Below are positions 45,923 to 54,243 of a stretch of DNA of 64,000 nucleotides, one piece after another (position 1 is the first letter of the stretch; each line of letters starts with the position of its first letter). The stretch lies in NCBI RefSeq assembly GCF_014192015.1, contig NZ_JACHXJ010000002.1, positions 1,054,001-1,118,000 on the forward strand, in the 5' to 3' direction. The DNA comes from Paenibacillus rhizosphaerae. Its GTDB lineage: Bacteria; Bacillota; Bacilli; Paenibacillales; Paenibacillaceae. The notes below the pieces were generated by a model. The model ran no database searches, had not been told where the DNA came from, and saw nothing but the letters and a program-made list of their open reading frames with translations. Both the position numbers and the translations under genes were made by a program.

Positions 45923-46572
45923 TGTCAAAACTAACGATACTTATCGCAGAAGACCAGACGCTTGTGCGGGAAGGCCTAGAAACCATACTCTCTTTGGAAT
46001 CCGATTTAGAAGTTGTAGCGACGACTGACAATGGTCAATCCGCCTATGAGCTGGCTATAAGTTTGAAACCGCAGCTCGTATTAATGGACATCGAAATGCC
46101 GGTGATGGACGGGATTACGGCGACCCGGCTAATTAAGGAGTCAAGCCCGGGTACGATTGTTCTGATCTTAACGACGTTTACCAACGAAGATTATATAATA
46201 GAGGGTCTTGCGAGCGGAGCGACCGGCTACCTGCTCAAAGACTTTTCATCCGACAAATTAATCAACTCGTTGAAAGAGGCGGTTCGGGGCGAGCTGATGC
46301 TGCCATCCAAGCTGGCCGCCAAGTTTGCCGCCCGGATGCGCTCAGCAGCTGCCCCCCGGCAGCCTATGATCGATTACGGACTGACACCCCGCGAACTCGA
46401 GATTGCCAAACTGATTACCGCCCATAAGAACAACCGGGAAATTGCCGATACGCTGTTCATCACCGAAGGAACGGTGAAAAACTACATCAGCGTGATCTAC
46501 GAGAAAATCGGTACGAACGACCGGACCAAGGCGATCCTGCTGCTGAAGCATGCCCTGGAGGCTGTGAACTAA
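45922..46572 (+). CDS. NarL/FixJ-type response regulator
   Basis: Protein of 216 residues. Receiver domain with acidic pocket (ILIAEDQTLVREGLE) and phospho-Asp in LVLMDIEMPVMDG; LuxR-type HTH at the C-terminus (LTPRELEIAKLITAHKNNRE, TEGTVKNYISVIYEKIG). ATG 45922 lies 7 bases from GGAGG; ATG 45919, overlapping the kinase stop, is possible. It is coupled to the kinase gene. A terminator follows, but the three unknown genes downstream on the same strand are candidate targets. Confidence 0.93.
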   Translation: MSKLTILIAEDQTLVREGLETILSLESDLEVVATTDNGQSAYELAISLKPQLVLMDIEMPVMDGITATRLIKESSPGTIVLILTTFTNEDYIIEGLASGATGYLLKDFSSDKLINSLKEAVRGELMLPSKLAAKFAARMRSAAAPRQPMIDYGLTPRELEIAKLITAHKNNREIADTLFITEGTVKNYISVIYEKIGTNDRTKAILLLKHALEAVN

Positions 46573-46587
46573 ATGTAACTTCTCAGC

Positions 46588-46624
46588 AACACCGTTTCCT
46601 CTGAAAAGGAAGCGGTGTTTTTTA
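46588..46624 (+). terminator. Terminator of the two-component operon
   Basis: AACACCG-TTTCC / GGAA-GCGGTGTT stem followed by TTTTAA. The following 46625-46786 contains palindromes GTCATATGAC and GGTGACCCGGGATCCC, but no clear promoter. Confidence 0.8.
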
Positions 46625-46786
46625 ATTTCCATTAAGTATACCGGTGACCCGGGATCCCGAACAGTTACTTTCGTCATGTCCCGGTCATATGACAAAATGT
46701 ACACTTCAGTCACTTATCGACACGATGGAAAGCCCGTTATGATGGAGGCGTTGAGAGAACAACCGAATCGAAGGAGGAATTTAAAA

Positions 46787-48229
46787 GTGACGACGGTGAA
46801 CGCCAATTCAAACGGAACGGACGCAGGTTCAATCTTTGATCCGAATACGACGGATCCGGATAAGCTGAAAATGCAGGCGGACGCGATGCTGTTCGTTTCC
46901 GATCTGCAGGTCAACCAGGTGCTGAAGCAGCAATGGACTTCGCTCTTGGCCAATATCAAATCAAAAATCGACGCGAATCCGCCGACAGGCAGCGACAAAG
47001 AGACCGTTTATAAGGAAAAGCTCAAAATCATCAATAACTTTTTGGCTCAAAAAGGTTATGAAACCACTTCAGTTTATGTGCTGGAGCTGACCCAAACCGA
47101 TTTTTACGAAGATCATTTGAAGGAAAGCGAACCGAATGCGGAGTCCGACCGTTTCGTCCAGGACATCCTGGCGAAGATCGCACTTCTGGCCGGCTGGCAG
47201 GACGCCATGCAAAAGGCAACGGATACCGATACGTCGGCGCCGGATCAATTCTTGGCCCAGCATGGGTATCAATGTACGGCGAAGCAGGTCAACGCTTCCT
47301 TTAAAGCAATGCGAAACGTCGATCTAAAGTTCTGGACCGGCATTTACGGCAATACAGTCATGACAACGTCCGACGGCAAAATGGATACGGGACCCGTGGT
47401 CATCATATACGACAGTCTCGACGGGATCTCGATCGGCAGCGATATGCTGGATAAAGATTTGAATAAGGTCACCTACAAGGACGGCGTACTCAGCTGGACG
47501 AAGGATGACTTTACGGTCAATCACTCGGGTCAGCTGACATTCAGCCAGGTTACCCGGGCAGCCAAAGACGATAAAGATGCATACGTCGGCAACGAATTTT
47601 TCGGTACGATTACGTATTCCAACAGCGACGGCACCGAGAAGAAGGAAAGTATATTCGGACGGATCGGCAAGCCCCCGGAAGGGTCTTCCGGCAGCCATGA
47701 CGGAAATCGAAAATCGTGTCCGACTCCGCCATCCGTACAGCTGTCCGTTGTAGATAAAGCGATGAAATATCTCGGTTATTTTATGGCTGCAGTGTTCGTC
47801 GTGGATTTCATCGCCTCTGTGCCTAAGCGGTTTAAGGCCATATCGGAGTTCGTAGAAAAAATCAAAAAGCCGAACGAACCGAATAAGCCGGAAGTCGAGA
47901 AGAAGCTCGACAGCACCAAAGAGGAAATCAAGGAATCCAGCGATCCGAAAGCTCTCGAGGAGAACGGGTCGTTTGTAGACAATATCGACAATGCGCAGCC
48001 GGAAAATTTCAACAATGAGCAGGGACTCGACTTCATTAATAACGAGCAGCTGCCGCCGGCAAGCGATGTCCAGGCGATGGAACAAGGCATAGAGAACATG
48101 AACGAGAACGGAGAAATCAATCAAAACGAGGAAAATGTTCAGGAGGATCCGAATCCGGTTGACGATAATTTTCAAGGCAACGAGGAAAACGAATTTGAGG
48201 GCTTATCCAAACTGTTTGGGGAGGTATAA
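46787..48229 (+). CDS. Unknown protein A of a three-gene cassette (one TM, acidic tail)
   Basis: Protein of 480 residues, not recognised. A helical region (~25-60: MLFVSDLQVNQVLKQQW) is followed by an internal motif pair: NNFLAQKGYETTSVYV (~83) and DQFLAQHGYQCTAKQV (~154). Residues ~180-290 are beta-rich with many Asp/Gly/Thr (LKFWTGIYGNTVMTTSDG, GQLTFSQVTRAA, GNEFFGTITY). One hydrophobic segment (YLGYFMAAVFVVDFIASV, ~327-345) is followed by a Lys/Glu coiled coil and a very acidic Asn-rich tail. No signal peptide. GTG 46787 lies 9 bases after AAGGAGG; the frame extends to 46676 without a ribosome binding site. It abuts the next gene (TAA-ATG). Confidence 0.7.
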   Translation: MTTVNANSNGTDAGSIFDPNTTDPDKLKMQADAMLFVSDLQVNQVLKQQWTSLLANIKSKIDANPPTGSDKETVYKEKLKIINNFLAQKGYETTSVYVLELTQTDFYEDHLKESEPNAESDRFVQDILAKIALLAGWQDAMQKATDTDTSAPDQFLAQHGYQCTAKQVNASFKAMRNVDLKFWTGIYGNTVMTTSDGKMDTGPVVIIYDSLDGISIGSDMLDKDLNKVTYKDGVLSWTKDDFTVNHSGQLTFSQVTRAAKDDKDAYVGNEFFGTITYSNSDGTEKKESIFGRIGKPPEGSSGSHDGNRKSCPTPPSVQLSVVDKAMKYLGYFMAAVFVVDFIASVPKRFKAISEFVEKIKKPNEPNKPEVEKKLDSTKEEIKESSDPKALEENGSFVDNIDNAQPENFNNEQGLDFINNEQLPPASDVQAMEQGIENMNENGEINQNEENVQEDPNPVDDNFQGNEENEFEGLSKLFGEV

Positions 48230-49681
48230 ATGGCGATGAGCAATAATGCAGTGGCGCAAGACCAGGCACGTTTTTGGCAATTATTCGTTCAAGCGATATC
48301 CGGTCATCTGCCGGGTAGTGATCCGAAAAATTTCATAGCGGCGGCCGGACGGGTGGACTCCAACCTTGGCAGCGAAACTGAAGTTGTCGCACTGACGGAC
48401 GCCTATAATGTAGGCAATACGATCCCTTCCTGGGGATTAACGTGGAACGGTGCGTTCAACAACAAGCTGTTTGATGTTTACCAGCAATGGGTCCGGGATA
48501 TCATCCCTGCCGGCAGCGGCGATTCGGGAAGCGGGGGCTCGTCTTCCGGCGGGGGATCAACCGATCCGCTCGATACGCAAATCGAAGATCTCCGGTCGAA
48601 AATCGCGCTTCTCAGCAGCGACGTTTCCAAAATCAACCAAGGCATCTATTCGGATTGGCTGAACGAAGTATGTGCGGAGCTCGATTCAACAGGAAAAGCA
48701 TGCAGCGTGTATTTTACCAACCCGCCGGATCCGACCTGGGCCAACTTCCGTACCCAGCAAATGGGGACCGAAGATTATAAGGCAAAGGTAGAGTCGCTGC
48801 AAACGACATACGGCGCCCTGCTCGGCGGAATGACCGAACAACTGAACGCCCTGCTGCTGCAAAAATTCGGTCCAGGCTACCAGGAGCTGGCGGACGCAAC
48901 CGAGGCGGTCGCGCTGGCCGATCCTTTCGAGCCTCATTCCGCGGATGAGCTGCAAAAAACGGCACAGTTCCAAATGACAATCAAGGAGAACGATACGACA
49001 GCCAGTGTTCCCCGATTTAAAACGAGCGAGCTTAAAGATGTTCGGCAATGGCTGATCAAGCAAAATAACGTCGCTACGAGGAACGGAGGTCCGCTGTTCG
49101 CAGAACAGGCAAACGTACAAATCGCTTTAAACGATCAGCAGCAGACCGAAAGGGACAGCTCGTGGAAATTCAGTGCCAACGTGGGCATTCCTATCGACTG
49201 GTTCTGGCTTGGCGGAAGCACCAATGATTCCGGATCCACACAGTTTAAAGAGGAATATTCCTTCGATATTCTGATCACATACCAGGATGTGATTACCGTG
49301 AATATCAACCCGGGGGACTGGTTCTTCGAAGGGCTGTTGTCCACGTATAAGGACTATACCCATTGGCCGCAGGGCAGCGTGTTTGCAGGCAAAAAGCTCT
49401 GGGGTGAATCCGGACTCATGAACATGGTCGTTAAAGGAGTCGTGCTTGGATACGCGCCTTACTTGAGATTCTCCTCCAAAGACTGGACCAACACGACGAC
49501 GCAAACCCAATGGTCCGCCAAAGCAACGTTCGGTATCGGCCCGTTCAACTTCGAGTCGGCGTCCGCTTCCGGTTCCAACTACAGCTCGATGACGACCCAG
49601 CTTCAGGACGGTTTCGAAGTTCGCGATACGAGCGGAATTCCGAAAATCATTGGTTTAATTGTGGATACCCCCAATGGATGA
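48230..49681 (+). CDS. Unknown protein B of the cassette (beta-rich C-terminus)
   Basis: Protein of 483 residues, not recognised. An N-terminal ~95-residue domain (ARFWQLFVQAISGHLPGSDP, LTWNGAFNNKLFDVYQQWV) is separated by the flexible linker SGSGGSSSGGGSTD from a helical section (~115-260) and a beta-rich C-terminal section (~290-483: SSWKFSANVGIPIDWFWLGG, FDILITYQDVITVNINPGDW, TFGIGPFNFESASASG) ending IPKIIGLIVDTPNG. No signal peptide or TM helix. It starts one base after gene A stops, with GGGGAGG ahead; the 3' end overlaps gene C. The amphipathic, Ser/Thr-rich strands could suit a pore-forming or structural protein, which is speculation. Confidence 0.7.
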   Translation: MAMSNNAVAQDQARFWQLFVQAISGHLPGSDPKNFIAAAGRVDSNLGSETEVVALTDAYNVGNTIPSWGLTWNGAFNNKLFDVYQQWVRDIIPAGSGDSGSGGSSSGGGSTDPLDTQIEDLRSKIALLSSDVSKINQGIYSDWLNEVCAELDSTGKACSVYFTNPPDPTWANFRTQQMGTEDYKAKVESLQTTYGALLGGMTEQLNALLLQKFGPGYQELADATEAVALADPFEPHSADELQKTAQFQMTIKENDTTASVPRFKTSELKDVRQWLIKQNNVATRNGGPLFAEQANVQIALNDQQQTERDSSWKFSANVGIPIDWFWLGGSTNDSGSTQFKEEYSFDILITYQDVITVNINPGDWFFEGLLSTYKDYTHWPQGSVFAGKKLWGESGLMNMVVKGVVLGYAPYLRFSSKDWTNTTTQTQWSAKATFGIGPFNFESASASGSNYSSMTTQLQDGFEVRDTSGIPKIIGLIVDTPNG

Positions 49682-50267
49682 TCCATCCACTCCGATACAT
49701 GCTCCCATAGTTTCATCCTCAAAGCTGGAATCAGCCTCCATGGCCGTTCAGCAGCCGTCTTCCCAAGAGACGGCTGCTCCCCAGCCAACGAAGGAACCGC
49801 TGTGGCTGATCAATCTCGATGCGGCGTTTAAGGTCGGCTGTCTTGTGGCATTGCTGCTGATCTTGTGGTATTTGGCACGCCTCGTCTTTTTTCAGGCGCT
49901 GTCGGAAGGGGAGATTTATTTTCTGACCATGACGCTGTGCGGGTCTGTGGGCGGTATAACCAGCTTTCTGCTGGTCAAAAATACAGATACCGACACGGGG
50001 ATGCACTTTAGGGACAACAAGTCGTTCTACCTGCTGGTCACCGCGGTGTTCTGCGGAAACATTGCTTCCTTTTCCGTACCGCTGCTGCTGAATTTCATCC
50101 AATTGCAGAACGTGATCAGTACGCAGGTACCGCAAATATTTATATTCATCGGGGTGTGCCTGATCGAAAGCACGTTTTCCGCACGAATCATAGGCAGCAT
50201 TTCATCCCGGATCATTAAGCTGAATGATAATTCAACGATTAACTTAAACAATGATAAGCAAGGGTAA
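49674..50267 (+). CDS. Unknown protein C of the cassette (four-TM membrane protein)
   Basis: About 197 residues from ATG 49674, which overlaps the end of gene B; ATG 49740 (MAVQQPSS) is an alternative. A disordered Pro/Ser/Gln N-terminus (~45 residues) precedes four hydrophobic segments: VGCLVALLLILWYLARLVFF, YFLTMTLCGSVGGITSFLLV, FYLLVTAVFCGNIASFSVPL and VPQIFIFIGVCLIESTF. The C-terminus is Asn-rich. I recognise no family. It is probably the membrane component working with A and B, judging only from tight coupling. Followed by a terminator. Confidence 0.65.
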   Translation: MDDPSTPIHAPIVSSSKLESASMAVQQPSSQETAAPQPTKEPLWLINLDAAFKVGCLVALLLILWYLARLVFFQALSEGEIYFLTMTLCGSVGGITSFLLVKNTDTDTGMHFRDNKSFYLLVTAVFCGNIASFSVPLLLNFIQLQNVISTQVPQIFIFIGVCLIESTFSARIIGSISSRIIKLNDNSTINLNNDKQG

Positions 50268-50284
50268 AATCATTAAGTGATAGA

Positions 50285-50317
50285 AGAGTGCTGGCAAATG
50301 TTGCGGCGCTCTTTTTA
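50285..50317 (+). terminator. Terminator of the three-gene cassette
   Basis: AGAGTGC / GCGCTCT stem followed by TTTTT. Confidence 0.8.
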
Positions 50318-50484
50318 TTTACTCCTTTTTAATGTTCATGTTTAAGGCTGCTCCTCGTCCGTTGAACTTTTTAGTGGTGAAAACATCCGGTTAAAGATAT
50401 CATGATGGGTATAAATCATAGAATGGGGCTATCACGAATGCGGATTGATGTGAGCAAAAATGGGTTACATGAGGGATTATATCC

Positions 50485-53202
50485 ATGAGTATTCCGGAAC
50501 TTCCTGTTTTATCTGCTAAACTGTATATTCCGCAGCCACGAACGAGGCTCGTCGCTAGGCCGCACCTGGTTGAGCGGCTGAAGGCGGGACTGGGCCGCAA
50601 GCTGACCTTGATCTCTGCTTCCGCCGGATTTGGTAAGACGACGCTGATCAGCGAATGGGCTGCCGGTTGTGAACGGCCCGTCGCATGGATTTCTTTAGAC
50701 GAAAGGGATAAGGATAGTCTGCGTCTTCTTACACTCCTGGTCGCTGCTTTGCAGACTATAGAGCAGCATTGCGGAGAAGCCGTGATGCGTGCAATTCAAT
50801 GCCAACCGCAACCTGAGCCCGAAACGATGCTCACGATGCTGCTCAATGAAATTTCAACAATGCCGTTTGAATTCGTCCTTGTACTGGACGATTACCATGC
50901 TGTAGGAGACAGGGAGATGGATCATACCCTCACGTTTCTGATCGAGCACCTACCGCCGCAAATGCACCTGGTTATCGCGACCCGGGAAAACCCGCAGCTT
51001 TCCCTCAGCCGGCTTCGTGCCGGCGGCCATTTAACCGAATTGCGCGACGCCGACCTGCGCTTTACTGCAGGCGAAGCAGCAGAGTTCCTCAATCAGGTGA
51101 TGGAGCTGCGGCTGTCAGTACAGGATATTGCCGCGCTGGATCATCGTACCGAGGGTTGGATCGCGGGGCTCCAGCTCGCGGCTCTCTCGATGCAGGGACG
51201 AAATGATATTCCCGCTTTTATCCGTTCCTTCGCCGGAGACAACCGGTACATCGTCGACTATCTGGTCGAGGAGGTTCTGCAGCGTCAGCCGGCCGATGTC
51301 CGCAATTTCCTGCTTCAGACTTCGATTCTGGACCGGCTGCATGGCCCGCTGTGCGATGCCGTTACCGGCCAGAAGGAAGGGGCAGCTCGTCTTCAATCGC
51401 TGGAGCAGGGCAGCTTCTTTATCGTTCCCCTGGATGATAGGCGGCAGTGGTATCGTTATCACCATCTCTTTGGTGAAGTTCTGTCCATACATTTAAGGAC
51501 AGATCAGCCTGATCTCATTCCTGAACTGCATCGGCGTGCGAGTGATTGGTACGGACGGCACGGCTCCTACGCCGAAGCGATAGGGCACGCGCTGGCCGCC
51601 GAAGACTTCCCGCGAGCGGCGGACCTGATCGAACAGGCTTGGCCGGCCATTCGCATGAGCAGGCAGGAGGCCGCGGTGCTCGGGTGGATTCAGGCGCTGC
51701 CCGGGGAAATGGTTCGCCGCAGGCCCGTTCTCAGCGTTGAGTATGCGTGGGCGCTGCTGGCCGTCGGTCAGACCGAAGGAGCAGAGGAAAGGCTGAACGA
51801 TGCTGAACGGTGGCTGGAGGACTCCTCAACGGATAGGAAACCGGAGTATCCAGCGACCGGTATGATTTACGTAGATGAGGAGGAATTTCGCCGCCTTCCG
51901 GGGACCATTGCCGGATACCGCGCCGCTTATGCCCAGGCCAGGGGGGATATACCCGCCGCCATCCAATACTCGAAGAGGGTGCTTGAACTCGTTCCGGCGG
52001 ACGATTATCTCCGGCGCGGCGCGGCAGCCGCGCTCCTGGGGCTCGCGTCCTGGACGAGCGGCGATCTTCAGGAAGCGTACCGGATGTTCAGTGAAGGAAT
52101 GGCGAATGTCCGGCGGGCAGGGAACATCTCTGACGCCATTGGGGGCTCTATCGCACTTGCCGATATTAGCATAGCGCAGGGGCGCCTGCATCAGGCTATG
52201 CATACGTTTCAGAATGGATTGCAGCTTGCTGCGGAGATGGGTACCCCTGAAATGCGGGGTACGGCGGACATGTATGTCGGAATTAGTGAGCTTTGCAGGG
52301 AGCAGGGTGACTTGGATGCCGCCATTCAGTACCTGCTCAGAAGCCAGGAGCAGGGCGAGCATTTGGGATTACCTCAGTATCCGTATCGCTGGCGTGCCGC
52401 CATGGCACGCATACGGCAGTCTCAAGGAGACTTGAACGGCGCGCTCGAGATGCTCCATGAAGCCGAGCAGCAGTATGTCGGTGATTTTTTTCCAAACGTG
52501 CGTCCGGTGGCGGCCTTGAAAGTACGGGTGTGGCTGGCGCTGAACAGATGGAACGAAGCAGCCGAGTGGGTACACGAGCAGGGTCTCTCGACTTCGGATG
52601 ACCTGCACTATCTGCGCGAATTCGAGCATATAACCTTGGCCCGGGTACTTCTGTACCGGCATCCATGCAACCATACACATATTCAGGAAACGTTGGAATT
52701 CCTGGAACGCCTGTCTCAAGCAGCGGCAGACAGCGGAAGGACGGGAAGCCGAATCGAAATTTTGATGCTTCAGGCTCTTGCTCATCATAGCCAAAGTAAC
52801 ATTTCCTCCGCACTTGCGCCGCTGGAGCTTGCCCTGACACTGGCAGAGCCGGAAAGATACGTCCGGATTTTTGCAGACGAGGGCCAATCGATGGCAGCCT
52901 TATTGGAAGCGGCATTGACTAGAGGGATATGTCCAAACTATGTCCGGCTTCTTCTGCGATCCTTCGGCAAGGGTGAGGGCGGACCGGCTGCGAAAAAAGC
53001 GGTGGGCGAGCTGCTGAGCGAAAGGGAGCGGGACGTGCTGCGTCTGCTCAAAACCGATTTGAGCGGGCCTGAAATCGCGCGTGAGCTCCATGTGTCGCTG
53101 AATACGCTGCGAACGCATACCAAAAACATCTATGACAAGCTTGAGGTGAACAACCGCCGGGCAGCGGTGAGGCGCGCCGAAGAGCTTGATGACGTGACAT
53201 AG
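50485..53202 (+). CDS. MalT-like LuxR-family ATP-dependent activator (LAL type)
   Basis: Protein of 905 residues, the size of MalT. The N-terminal STAND ATPase has Walker A ISASAGFGKTTLISEW (~45) and Walker B VLVLDDYHA (~135); a winged-helix region and TPR-like repeats fill residues ~350-820; the C-terminal LuxR HTH is LSERERDVLRLLKTDLSGPE, ...RTHTKNIYDKL. ATG 50485 follows GAGGGA. STAND activators oligomerise with an inducer and ATP. The genes after its terminator (53566-55208), preceded by an 18-bp palindrome, are possible targets. Confidence 0.88.
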   Translation: MSIPELPVLSAKLYIPQPRTRLVARPHLVERLKAGLGRKLTLISASAGFGKTTLISEWAAGCERPVAWISLDERDKDSLRLLTLLVAALQTIEQHCGEAVMRAIQCQPQPEPETMLTMLLNEISTMPFEFVLVLDDYHAVGDREMDHTLTFLIEHLPPQMHLVIATRENPQLSLSRLRAGGHLTELRDADLRFTAGEAAEFLNQVMELRLSVQDIAALDHRTEGWIAGLQLAALSMQGRNDIPAFIRSFAGDNRYIVDYLVEEVLQRQPADVRNFLLQTSILDRLHGPLCDAVTGQKEGAARLQSLEQGSFFIVPLDDRRQWYRYHHLFGEVLSIHLRTDQPDLIPELHRRASDWYGRHGSYAEAIGHALAAEDFPRAADLIEQAWPAIRMSRQEAAVLGWIQALPGEMVRRRPVLSVEYAWALLAVGQTEGAEERLNDAERWLEDSSTDRKPEYPATGMIYVDEEEFRRLPGTIAGYRAAYAQARGDIPAAIQYSKRVLELVPADDYLRRGAAAALLGLASWTSGDLQEAYRMFSEGMANVRRAGNISDAIGGSIALADISIAQGRLHQAMHTFQNGLQLAAEMGTPEMRGTADMYVGISELCREQGDLDAAIQYLLRSQEQGEHLGLPQYPYRWRAAMARIRQSQGDLNGALEMLHEAEQQYVGDFFPNVRPVAALKVRVWLALNRWNEAAEWVHEQGLSTSDDLHYLREFEHITLARVLLYRHPCNHTHIQETLEFLERLSQAAADSGRTGSRIEILMLQALAHHSQSNISSALAPLELALTLAEPERYVRIFADEGQSMAALLEAALTRGICPNYVRLLLRSFGKGEGGPAAKKAVGELLSERERDVLRLLKTDLSGPEIARELHVSLNTLRTHTKNIYDKLEVNNRRAAVRRAEELDDVT

Positions 53203-53218
53203 CGAATTCTGTATAGCT

Positions 53219-53262
53219 CCGGACCTGGAAGAAGGAATAAGCCCAGGCCCGGGGCTTTTTTT
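53219..53262 (+). terminator. Terminator of the MalT-like gene
   Basis: CCGGACCTGG pairs with CCAGGCCCGG (one G-U pair), followed by a run of nine T. Confidence 0.85.
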
Positions 53263-53303
53263 TTGCGCTTACTTCGAATGAACGTAGGGTGACCATTTGA
53301 AAA

Positions 53304-53321
53304 ATCACCACATCTGGTGAT
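53304..53321 (+). promoter_or_regulatory. Perfect 18-bp palindrome upstream of the small ORF
   Basis: ATCACCA-CATC-TGGTGAT, with a further direct copy TCACCACAT at 53328-53336. The arrangement (full site plus half site) is typical of an operator. No convincing -35/-10 pair could be fixed next to it. Confidence 0.55.
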
Positions 53322-53394
53322 GCCGTCTCACCACATGATCTTATATCTTCAATTTAAGAACGGAGCGGCACAATGAAAGGAGACTGACCACGAG

Positions 53395-53499
53395 ATGAAA
53401 TGGATGGAAAACCTGTGCGGCTGGTTTTCAGTCTTCCGGGTAGAGCCACAGCCGGCATCTTCATCAGAGATCCATACGGCACAAGAACGCTTTCTTTAA
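53395..53499 (+). CDS. Small ORF, 34 residues
   Basis: ATG 53395, preceded at 12 bases by AAAGGAG, encodes a 34-residue peptide beginning MKWMENLCGWFSVFRVEPQP and ending AQERFL. It lies between the operator-like palindrome and the membrane protein gene at 53566, which has its own AAGGAG. It could be a leader peptide or a real small protein; nothing is known from sequence. Confidence 0.35.
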   Translation: MKWMENLCGWFSVFRVEPQPASSSEIHTAQERFL

Positions 53500-53565
53500 A
53501 TAAATCTGGGTGAACAGAACGCTGCTTTTCGTCGGCAAGAATAATAACAAAAAGGAGACCATCAT

Positions 53566-54243
53566 ATGAAAATAACAGCTAATCGCGTCATTCGCTGGAG
53601 CGGTTTATCCGCTGTCCTGGCGGGCATTCTTTTTATCGTCATTCAGGCGGTTCATCCGCCAGAAATCCCATCATCCGTCACCACCAGCGCCTGGGCAATC
53701 GTCCATTACTTGACTCTCGCGATGTCTCTGCTCGGCCTGCTCGGCATAACCGGCATTTATGCCAGGCAAGTCCATGCGGCAGGGTGGACCGGATTGGCCG
53801 GTTTTCTTCTGTTTGGTCTTTTTTGGGCGGCTACAGCGGCCTTTACCTTTGTAGAAGCTTTTGTTTTACCGGTTATAGCTGCGGATGCACCGGATTTCGT
53901 GGAGGGATATCTAGGGATCTTTACCGGATCACCATCCGTGTCCAACCTTGGGCTCCTGCCTGGAGTAGCACATGTAGGAGGGGGATTGTATGTGCTCGGC
54001 GGTTTGCTGCTTGGCATAGCTACGTTCCGCGCTGGGATCATCCCGCGCTGGACGGCCGTTCTGCTGGCTTGCGCCGCGGTGTCGACCCTGGCTTCATCAC
54101 TGCTTCCGCACCCGCTGGATCGGGTACTGGCAGTGCCGATGGGACTCGCTCTCGCGGGTATGGGATATGCGGTCTGGTCTGACCGGAATATAGAAAGCAG
54201 CGCAGCGACGAGTCCGAAACGATACAGGGGGGAGAAAAAATGA
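53566..54243 (+). CDS. DUF4386-like integral membrane protein
   Basis: Protein of 225 residues with six hydrophobic segments (SGLSAVLAGILFIVIQAV, LTLAMSLLGLLGITGIYA, GLAGFLLFGLFWAATAAF and others) and a basic C-terminus RYRGEKK. The layout resembles the DUF4386/anthrone-type small membrane families, but I cannot fix the family. It ends in ATGA overlap with the alcohol dehydrogenase-like gene, so the two are coupled. Confidence 0.65.
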   Translation: MKITANRVIRWSGLSAVLAGILFIVIQAVHPPEIPSSVTTSAWAIVHYLTLAMSLLGLLGITGIYARQVHAAGWTGLAGFLLFGLFWAATAAFTFVEAFVLPVIAADAPDFVEGYLGIFTGSPSVSNLGLLPGVAHVGGGLYVLGGLLLGIATFRAGIIPRWTAVLLACAAVSTLASSLLPHPLDRVLAVPMGLALAGMGYAVWSDRNIESSAATSPKRYRGEKK

